From Saprospiraceae bacterium (lineage in GTDB: Bacteria; Bacteroidota; Bacteroidia; Chitinophagales; Saprospiraceae), in NCBI GenBank assembly GCA_023299965.1, contig JALZVN010000325.1:1-5359 (forward strand): DNA of 5,359 nt. The letters run 5' to 3'. The notes beneath the pieces were generated by a model. The model was given only the letters and a program-made list of their open reading frames with translations, made no database searches and had not been told where the DNA came from. Both the position numbers and the translations under genes were made by a program. Of the stretch, positions 1 to 5,359 are shown piece by piece (position 1 is the stretch's first letter; each line of letters begins with the position of its first letter).

Positions 1-815
1 TGGCACCTCGAATATATCTTGGAACTACTGGTTGGAGCAATAAAGAGTGGCTCGGAAACTACTACCCGAAAAAAATCAATTCAACTGAATATGTCCAGCA
101 TTATGCAGCATTGTTTGACACCATTGAACTCAACACCACACATTATCATATCCCAGATTTAGACAAAGTCGCTTCGTGGTGCAATCAGGTAGACAAGAGC
201 TTTAAATTTTGTCCCAAAATACCACAAATCATCTCTCATCGCTCAAACATAGCTAGTGAAACCTCACAGAGTCATACCTTCTTCAAAGCTATTGAGACTA
301 TGGGCGATAACTTAGGACCTAGCTTCATGCAACTTCCAGAGTATTTCGACCCTAAACAAGAAGATAAACTTTTGCGATTTCTGAGCAGAAAACCAGCTCA
401 TATTCCCTTATCCCTAGAACTTCGACATGCAAAATGGTTTGATGAAGATAATCAAGCCCTTAGAAGATTGGCCAAACAGCTCGTCAACTTCAATACAAGT
501 CTAGTGGTTACGGATGTGGCTGGCAGACGAGATGTATGCCACAACCTACTGCCTACCGCCACCCTTATTGTGCGATTAGTAGGTAATGCTTTGCACGAAT
601 CAGACTTTTCACGGATGCACGCTTGGGCAGATTTGATCCAAAAGAACCAGAATAATTTGAATGATGTTTATCTTTTCTTTCACCAACCAAGCATGAAGGA
701 TATTCCGTCAATGATTAACTATTTTATTGCAAGTGCTGAGAAAATTGGCTTAGAAGGTGATTTTGAATTATTAAAACCAAATTATCAGGAAAATTCTCAA
801 CTCAGTTTGTTTTGA
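1..815 (+). CDS. DUF72 (YecE-like) TIM-barrel protein, 5' end cut by the window edge
   Basis: The reading frame is open from base 3 and gives 270 visible residues. That is close to full length for DUF72 (PF01904), so a start at the TTG at 111 would wrongly remove conserved sequence. Bases 1-2 are TG, so the true ATG may lack only its first base. Family signatures run in order (visible numbering): IYLGTTGW at 4-11, KEW at 14-16, the FDTIELNTTHY block at 38-48, FMQLPEYFDP at 108-117, LELRH near 138-142, TDVAGRRDV at 170-178, and a late VYLFFHQP strand. These fit a cytoplasmic TIM-barrel-like fold whose biochemical role is unknown to me; no signal peptide or membrane segment is visible. The last five residues, 266-270, are QLSLF, matching the QL[SD]LF consensus for binding the DNA polymerase sliding clamp. 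This hints at a replication or repair link, but that is inference. Family assignment is confident; function is not. Confidence 0.9.
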   Translation, partial: APRIYLGTTGWSNKEWLGNYYPKKINSTEYVQHYAALFDTIELNTTHYHIPDLDKVASWCNQVDKSFKFCPKIPQIISHRSNIASETSQSHTFFKAIETMGDNLGPSFMQLPEYFDPKQEDKLLRFLSRKPAHIPLSLELRHAKWFDEDNQALRRLAKQLVNFNTSLVVTDVAGRRDVCHNLLPTATLIVRLVGNALHESDFSRMHAWADLIQKNQNNLNDVYLFFHQPSMKDIPSMINYFIASAEKIGLEGDFELLKPNYQENSQLSLF

Positions 816-844
816 AACGTATAACTAGATCGAACGCTACCTAC

Positions 845-873
845 AAAACCATATCATTTTAGAGTGGTTTTTT
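845..873 (+). terminator. Possible weak intrinsic terminator after the DUF72 gene
   Basis: AAAACCA at 845-851 pairs with TGGTTTT at 865-871 around a 13-base loop, and a run of six T spans 868-873. It starts 30 bases after the DUF72 stop codon, a normal place for a terminator. The stem is only 7 bp and AT-rich with a large loop, so termination may be inefficient and ppk1 could still receive read-through. Confidence 0.4.
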
Positions 874-905
874 AATATATTTAGGGTTGACAATAATTAA
901 ATACA

Positions 906-2972
906 ATGGACGAAGATATTATTCCATATTTACACAGAGACATTAGTTGGCTTTCATTCAATTATAGAGTATTACAAGAAGCTAAAGACCCCAATGTCCC
1001 TCTTTTTGAGCAGATTAAATTTTTAGCAATCTATAGCTCAAACCTCAATGAATTCTTCCGTGTACGAGTCGCCAATCATAGAAACTTATTGCGCGTTGGG
1101 AAAAAAACCAAAAAGCAACTAGAATTCGAACCTAAAGAAATAATAAACGAAATTCTTGATATAGTAAATAGTCAACAAGAAGAGTTTAGTAAGATTTTTG
1201 AAAAACAAATCATACCTGCCTTACGCAAATACAAAATATATGCGCTGCGGAGAACAGATCTCAACAAGGACCAAGTAGAGTTTGTAGAGAAATATTTTCA
1301 AGATAACCTTTTACCCTTCGTACAACCCGTATTACTTCGAAAAGAAAAAATAAGACCTTTCCTAAACAATGGAGCTCTTTACTTAGCAGTGTGGCTAAAA
1401 GATAATATTAAAAACAAAGTAAAAAATGAGTTTGCCGTAGTGAAAATTCCTTCGGATCACTTACCTCGTTTTGTGCAATTGCCGTCTCCAAAAGGTAGAA
1501 ACTACCTAATTATGTTGGATGATATCGTACGTCATAGCCTCAAATGGCTTTTTCCAGGCTATGATATAGAAGATAGTTTCAGTATCAAACTCACTAGAGA
1601 TGCAGAATTATACATCGATGATGAGTTTTCAGGAGATCTAGTATCTAAGATCAAACAGAGCTTGAATAAAAGAAACGTTGGACCGGCCTCTAGATTTGTA
1701 TACGATCGCGAAATGCCTGATATGCTTCTCAATGTCATGATTCGTAATTTCAATTTAAATAAATACGATTTAATACCTGAAGGTAGATACCATAACAACT
1801 TTGACTTCTTTAGCTTCCCTGATTTTGGGTACAACTTCCTTAAGAATCTTCCGCTGCCTCCATTGCATTATTGCCCTTTAGAAGACGCCAAAGACATATT
1901 TAAAGAAATCGCAAACAATGACCATTTAATTCATCTTCCATATCATTCCTATGATTCCGTGGTTAGATTTTTTAAAAAAGCTTCTAAGGACCCAATGGTC
2001 ACTCATATAAAGATTATATTATACAGAGTAGGATCTAAGTCAAAAGTAATGCAAGCACTTATGGAAGCCGTAGAAGCTGGTAAGCAAGTAACCGCATTTA
2101 TAGAAGTAAAAGCAAGATTTGATGAAAAGGCCAATTTAGAATGGGGTGAAAAACTAGAAAAGGCTGGAATCAAAGTATATTATAGTTTTCCAGGACTCAA
2201 GGTGCACTCAAAGATAGCCATCATCAGACGCATCGAAAACAATGAGCCAAAGACTTACGCTTATCTTAGTACGGGCAACTTCAATGAAGGTACTGCAAAG
2301 ATATACAGTGATTTAGGTTTATTCACAGCAGATGAAAGACTTACGTCAGAAGCAACTAAAGTTTTCTCTGTACTGGAGCTAAAGAAAGGCCAACATCATG
2401 AATTTGAGCACCTCTTAGTTGGTCAGTTCAATTTGAGGCAAAAACTAGTTGAGTTTATCGATATAGAGATTAAAAATGCGACAAAAGGTAAACCAGCTTC
2501 TATTACACTCAAGATGAATAGTTTACAAGATCAGGTAATGATTGAAAAGTTATATGAAGCAGATCAAGCAGGCGTCAAAATCAATATGATTGTTAGAGGT
2601 ATTTGCTCCTTTGTCCCAGGTATCAAAGGTTTTAGCTCCAACACCAGAGTCATAAGCATTGTGGATAGATTCTTAGAGCATGCAAGAATTTTTGTATTTC
2701 ATAATAGCGGTAATGAACGCATTTATTGCTCTTCAGCCGATTGGATGGTCAGAAATTTAAGTTATAGAATTGAAACCACCTTCCCAATATTCGACAAAGA
2801 CATTAGAACCCAAATTTTGGACTATCTAGATATACAACTACAAGACAATGTAAAAGCAAGGATAATAGACTCAAAGGGTGCTAATAAATATAAGATGACC
2901 AAAAATGATCTTGCCTTTCGGTCTCAAGAAGAAATGTATTATTATCTAAAGCGTAGATTAGAGACAATATAG
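906..2972 (+). CDS. ppk1: Polyphosphate kinase 1 (PPK1)
   Basis: PPK1 reversibly transfers the gamma-phosphate of ATP to a growing inorganic polyphosphate chain through a phosphohistidine intermediate. The 688-residue length equals that of the E. coli enzyme. The N domain opens with YLHRDISWLSFNYRVL, followed by SSNLNEFFRVRV, with N46 at the expected ATP-contact position. A head domain spans roughly 110-315, and two phospholipase-D-like C domains follow at about 320-500 and 500-680. By alignment from memory, R374 and R404 match E. coli R375 and R405 (Mg/phosphate), H434 in GLKVHSK matches the phosphorylated H435, and H592 in RFLEH matches the second catalytic histidine. SSADWM is at 609-614. 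One oddity is Y453, where E. coli has the conserved H454. An in-frame TAA at 894-896 makes the ATG at 906 the first possible ATG. The leader is A-rich with no Shine-Dalgarno, usual in Bacteroidota. No ppx or phoU neighbour is in the window, and no clear terminator follows. Confidence 0.97.
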   Translation: MDEDIIPYLHRDISWLSFNYRVLQEAKDPNVPLFEQIKFLAIYSSNLNEFFRVRVANHRNLLRVGKKTKKQLEFEPKEIINEILDIVNSQQEEFSKIFEKQIIPALRKYKIYALRRTDLNKDQVEFVEKYFQDNLLPFVQPVLLRKEKIRPFLNNGALYLAVWLKDNIKNKVKNEFAVVKIPSDHLPRFVQLPSPKGRNYLIMLDDIVRHSLKWLFPGYDIEDSFSIKLTRDAELYIDDEFSGDLVSKIKQSLNKRNVGPASRFVYDREMPDMLLNVMIRNFNLNKYDLIPEGRYHNNFDFFSFPDFGYNFLKNLPLPPLHYCPLEDAKDIFKEIANNDHLIHLPYHSYDSVVRFFKKASKDPMVTHIKIILYRVGSKSKVMQALMEAVEAGKQVTAFIEVKARFDEKANLEWGEKLEKAGIKVYYSFPGLKVHSKIAIIRRIENNEPKTYAYLSTGNFNEGTAKIYSDLGLFTADERLTSEATKVFSVLELKKGQHHEFEHLLVGQFNLRQKLVEFIDIEIKNATKGKPASITLKMNSLQDQVMIEKLYEADQAGVKINMIVRGICSFVPGIKGFSSNTRVISIVDRFLEHARIFVFHNSGNERIYCSSADWMVRNLSYRIETTFPIFDKDIRTQILDYLDIQLQDNVKARIIDSKGANKYKMTKNDLAFRSQEEMYYYLKRRLETI

Positions 2973-3020
2973 ATCAATAGACATGGGGCTATAAATTTCT
3001 GAAAAATATATAAGATATTA

Positions 3021-3053
3021 TTTGATTTATTTAGAAGCTTTATCCTATATTTG
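3021..3053 (+). promoter_or_regulatory. Bacteroidota-type promoter for the tRNA-Gly/tRNA-Leu block
   Basis: TTTG at 3021-3024 (the -33 element) is followed after 21 bases by TATATTTG at 3046-3053, an exact match to the TAnnTTTG -7 consensus of the primary sigma factor in Bacteroides and Flavobacterium. Transcription would start near 3059, about 30 bases before the mature tRNA-Gly end. No sigma-70 style -35/-10 pair was seen here. Confidence 0.75.
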
Positions 3054-3057
3054 CAGC

Positions 3058-3075
3058 CCGAGGGAAAGACCTCGG
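3058..3075 (+). other. Hairpin in the 5' leader of the tRNA transcript
   Basis: CCGAGG at 3058-3063 pairs perfectly with CCTCGG at 3070-3075 around a six-base GAAAGA loop. It lies at the predicted transcription start, so the primary transcript would begin with a GC-rich hairpin that RNase P removes with the leader. There is no T-run after it, so it is not a terminator. A role in stability or processing is a guess. Confidence 0.5.
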
Positions 3076-3087
3076 ATAATAACATTT

Positions 3088-3163
<76 letters not shown>

Positions 3164-3185
3164 CTTATAGAACATGTATTCTACT

Positions 3186-3214
3186 AAAGGGTTAGTTTAC
3201 CGACCCTTTTTTTT
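3186..3214 (+). terminator. Terminator-like hairpin between the two tRNA genes
   Basis: AAAGGGT at 3186-3192 pairs with ACCCTTT at 3203-3209 across a 10-base loop and runs into eight T at 3207-3214. It has the form of an intrinsic terminator for tRNA-Gly, yet tRNA-Leu begins only 15 bases after the T-run and no separate promoter is evident. It may act as a partial terminator or as a processing signal. Confidence 0.65.
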
Positions 3215-3228
3215 ATGCAGTTCTTGCT

Positions 3229-3312
3229 GCCCTGGTGGTGGAATTGGTAGACACGCAGGACTTAAAATCCTGTGGCCTTTGGGCCGTGCGGGTTCAAGTC
3301 CCGCCCGGGGCA
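3229..3312 (+). tRNA. tRNA-Leu (anticodon UAA), CCA not encoded
   Basis: This is an 84-nt class II tRNA. The acceptor GCCCTGG at 3229-3235 pairs with CCGGGGC at 3305-3311 (one G-T wobble), and the discriminator is A3312. The anticodon stem CAGGA/TCCTG surrounds the loop CTTAAAA, with TAA at 3263-3265. The long variable arm forms a hairpin with GGCC at 3274-3277 and GGCC at 3282-3285 around a short loop. The T arm is GCGGG-TTCAAGT-CCCGC at 3288-3304. The bases after the discriminator are CAA, so CCA must be added by tRNA nucleotidyltransferase, unlike the neighbouring tRNA-Gly. It reads the UUA and UUG leucine codons, with UUA expected to be frequent in an AT-rich genome. Confidence 0.97.
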
Positions 3313-3321
3313 CAATAAACT

Positions 3322-3350
3322 AGCTCGATCATTTTGATCGAGCTTTTTTT
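3322..3350 (+). terminator. Strong intrinsic terminator of the tRNA block
   Basis: AGCTCGATC at 3322-3330 and GATCGAGCT at 3336-3344 form a perfect 9-bp stem around ATTTT, followed by a T-run to 3350. It begins 10 bases after tRNA-Leu. It also lies about 25 bases past the stop codon of the convergent minus-strand gene. On that strand the following sequence (AGTTTATT) is only moderately T-rich, so bidirectional use is possible but weaker. Confidence 0.9.
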
Positions 3351-3368
3351 ATGCCTATTAATAAAAAC

Positions 3369-5333
3369 TTAGAATCTACTTCCGAGGGATTTATTTTGTA
3401 TCTGTTTGCTCTGGAACACCTGTACAGGTCCATTATTATTGGCTACAACAATAAAAGAACTATTGGCTCCATTCACTAGCTTGATGTCTTTTACGTTTTG
3501 GTTAGCAAATATACCGCTTTCCATAATAGACAGTGGAGCAAAATTACCATTGCCATCTCCCAATGCAATCAAACCAGTTCCAGCATCATATCTAGCTGTT
3601 TCTACTTCTGTATCAAAGTTATTACCTGCGAGTATCAAATCAATATTTCCATCTTTATTTATATCCGTTGTAACGATACCATTGATCGGCGCTACTTGGG
3701 CTTCATTAGGTAAGTTCTTTACAGCAAAGCTTCCACCTTCATTGATCATGACTACGGAGTAGAAAGAATTAACCTCTAAATGCAAAGCAGACTTTAATTT
3801 ATCTCCATAGATATCTTTCATTGTCGCATTTGCAAATCCATTATAGGATTTGAACTTCTCCTTTATAAAAGGCATCTGTTGACTAGAACACTGTCTACCT
3901 CTAGTTGGTACAAGTTTACCCTTATATTCCTTACTCAGTACTATATCGCAAGATCCATTCCCATCAAAATCATCGGCAAACACATTGAATGGTTTTTCCT
4001 TACTAGCTTTAAATTTAGTGTTTGGACTATTGTTCCCACAGATTAGATCCATATCACCATCATTATCTATATCAGCCGCAGCCAAGCTATACCACCATCC
4101 TTTCAACTCAGATACACCATAGCTCTCAGATTGATCAGTAAACTTTTTTCCATCAAATCCCAGCACTTTGATATGCATCCATTCTCCAGAGACTACTAAC
4201 TCTTCTTTACTATCCCCGTCCAGATCAACCCAAAGCGCATCCGTCACTAAGCCAGGTCTCTCTAAATCCGGTGCGATATCTAGAGTTACTTCTTCAAATT
4301 TCCCTCCATTGTTTTGCAAAATATAGCTGCGCTCTGCATAAGGATACTTTCCCGGTACTGCTCTACCTCCCACAAACAAATCCATATCACCATCCTTATC
4401 ATAATCACAGGATTTAGCCACTGAGCAAACAGTATTTAATGGAGGGAGTACATTTTGAGTTGTACTAAATCCTCCTTTTCCATCATTCATATACAAGCGA
4501 TCAGCAAGTTTAGAGTCATTCGTCCTGAAATCACCACCTCCTCCACTACAGACATATAAGTCAAGGTCTTTATCTCCATCAAAATCAAAGAAAAGGGCAT
4601 TTACATCCTCGCTTAATTTATGCGCATCCCAAGGCTGAGAAACTGCCTCTCTAAATGCGTCATTACTAGTTTGCAAATACAATTTGCTTTTATATGCTTT
4701 TGCACCACCTATAAAAATATCTTCAAGTCCATCACCATTCACATCTGCAGCTGCCATCTTCGGACCCAATGTAGACTGCTTATGCGGCAAAAGGATTTCT
4801 TTTTCAAAATCATCAAAGTAATTTTCCTTGTGGGTAAAGGCAAGTCCAGCCTGACTATTTGACGTTTCAAAAAATGCATTTTGGGAATGTTCTTTAGAAG
4901 CCATTTGAGCTTTTATTCCTTCTTGTGCTTCCAGGCGTATTGTTTTATTTACATCCACGTTGGATAAAACACTATGCTTCCCATTTGGCCACGTAATGTC
5001 TACACGATCAACCTTTGTAATATCTCCCAAGCCAAAATGTATATGATTTTGCTCCATAGAAGATAAATATCCTCTTATAGGAGTATACTCGGCCACTTGC
5101 TTATCTTCTCCATATTGTAGTACAATTTTAGTATTTTCGACATGCGTAACCAAGTTATTTGGACGTAACTCAAAACGTAAATAATTTTTATTTGAATTGG
5201 TATTATTTCGATAAACCATAGCTAAGTCAGCTACATTATTAATAATGATATCTAAGTCACCATCATTATCTAAATCACCATAAGAAGCACCGTTAGAGAA
5301 ACTAGGTGTATCTAATCCCCACTCATCACTCAT
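3369..5333 (-). CDS. FG-GAP/VCBS repeat protein with ASPIC/UnbV domain, C-terminal part
   Basis: The 654-residue frame from the ATG at 5333 holds eight Asp-rich calcium-type loops of FG-GAP/VCBS beta-propeller repeats, at 20-28 (DLDNDGDLD), 197-205, 250-258, 310-318, 370-378, 421-429, 455-463 and 557-565. An ASPIC/UnbV domain (PF07593) lies at about 60-135 with the motif GYLSSMEQNHIHFGLG at 88-103 and WPNG at 115-118. The RGRQCSSQQMPFIKEKF block (478-494) is typical of large Bacteroidota VCBS proteins, often about 1,100 residues and exported; some are encoded near SusC/SusD pairs. The ATG at 5333 is unlikely to be the real start: it falls inside a repeat, no signal peptide follows, and relatives have several hundred residues before it. 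An in-frame TAA lies 24 bases upstream, inside a 10-bp tandem repeat that appears to have shifted the frame. No C-terminal T9SS sorting domain is evident. Ligand and function are unknown. Confidence 0.85.
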   Translation of the reverse strand: MSDEWGLDTPSFSNGASYGDLDNDGDLDIIINNVADLAMVYRNNTNSNKNYLRFELRPNNLVTHVENTKIVLQYGEDKQVAEYTPIRGYLSSMEQNHIHFGLGDITKVDRVDITWPNGKHSVLSNVDVNKTIRLEAQEGIKAQMASKEHSQNAFFETSNSQAGLAFTHKENYFDDFEKEILLPHKQSTLGPKMAAADVNGDGLEDIFIGGAKAYKSKLYLQTSNDAFREAVSQPWDAHKLSEDVNALFFDFDGDKDLDLYVCSGGGGDFRTNDSKLADRLYMNDGKGGFSTTQNVLPPLNTVCSVAKSCDYDKDGDMDLFVGGRAVPGKYPYAERSYILQNNGGKFEEVTLDIAPDLERPGLVTDALWVDLDGDSKEELVVSGEWMHIKVLGFDGKKFTDQSESYGVSELKGWWYSLAAADIDNDGDMDLICGNNSPNTKFKASKEKPFNVFADDFDGNGSCDIVLSKEYKGKLVPTRGRQCSSQQMPFIKEKFKSYNGFANATMKDIYGDKLKSALHLEVNSFYSVVMINEGGSFAVKNLPNEAQVAPINGIVTTDINKDGNIDLILAGNNFDTEVETARYDAGTGLIALGDGNGNFAPLSIMESGIFANQNVKDIKLVNGANSSFIVVANNNGPVQVFQSKQIQNKSLGSRF

Positions 5334-5359
5334 GTTAGAGAATGTTAGAGAATGTTAGA
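5332..5359. repeat. 10-bp tandem repeat ATGTTAGAGA, 2.8 copies, running into the window edge
   Basis: Units at 5332-5341 and 5342-5351 are identical, and 5352-5359 matches the first eight bases of a third. On the minus strand the unit reads as part of the codons for LTFSN just before the MSDEW of the FG-GAP/ASPIC gene. A 10-bp unit is not a multiple of three, so a change in copy number changes the reading frame. The array may continue beyond 5359. Confidence 0.9.

Noticed and set aside
876..883. TATATTTA before ppk1 as a possible -7 element
   Set aside because: It lacks the final G of TAnnTTTG, and no convincing TTTG lies about 19-21 bases upstream. It could be a weak promoter, but the support is too thin to list.
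887..892. TTGACA just before ppk1, resembling a sigma-70 -35 box
   Set aside because: Only 13 bases separate it from the ATG, leaving no room for a -10 element and leader. Bacteroidota do not use this consensus.
1559..1834. Minus-strand open frame inside ppk1
   Set aside because: It is antisense to a clearly conserved coding region and its translation shows no family features.
3406..3762. Plus-strand open frames at 3406-3762, 3498-3713 and 4620-4862
   Set aside because: All are shadows of the minus-strand FG-GAP/ASPIC gene, with translations unlike any recognisable family.
3369..5333. Recurring Asp/Gly-rich DNA segments (ATCACCATC-like on the plus strand) as possible DNA repeats or CRISPR
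   Set aside because: They are codon-level echoes of the repeated DxDxDGxxD protein loops. Spacing is irregular and there is no repeat-spacer structure.

Overview
The window looks like the chromosome of a member of the Bacteroidota. Three things point there. A near-perfect TTTG / TAnnTTTG promoter lies in front of a tRNA gene. The ppk1 start has an A-rich leader with no Shine-Dalgarno sequence. The minus strand carries a large FG-GAP/VCBS plus ASPIC/UnbV protein of a type abundant in this phylum. The DNA is AT-rich, and class or genus cannot be settled from this stretch.

Layout. Bases 1-815 (+) hold an almost complete DUF72 (YecE-like) TIM-barrel protein ending in QLSLF, a match to the bacterial sliding-clamp-binding pentapeptide. 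A weak terminator-like hairpin follows. Bases 906-2972 (+) hold a full-length polyphosphate kinase 1 (ppk1) with its catalytic histidines present. Bases 3021-3350 form a small RNA block: promoter, leader hairpin, tRNA-Gly(GCC) with encoded CCA, a terminator-like hairpin, tRNA-Leu(UAA) without encoded CCA, and a strong terminator. Bases 3369-5333 (-), convergent with the rest, hold the C-terminal part of a large repeat-rich, probably surface-associated protein with eight Asp-rich calcium-type loops and one ASPIC/UnbV domain.

The genes do not form one pathway. DUF72 and ppk1 point the same way but are separated by 90 bp with a possible terminator. The tRNA pair has its own promoter. The minus-strand gene belongs to a transcript that begins outside the window.

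I see no undescribed multi-gene system. The most notable feature is at the right edge, where a 10-bp tandem repeat sits inside the coding frame of the FG-GAP/ASPIC gene and breaks it. Removing one unit joins the frames into the sequence expected for this family. This may be a real slippage mutation or switch, a pseudogene, or an assembly artefact at a contig end. Next in interest are the clamp motif on DUF72, the His-to-Tyr change at a conserved PPK1 position, and the terminator-like hairpin between two tRNA genes with no visible second promoter.
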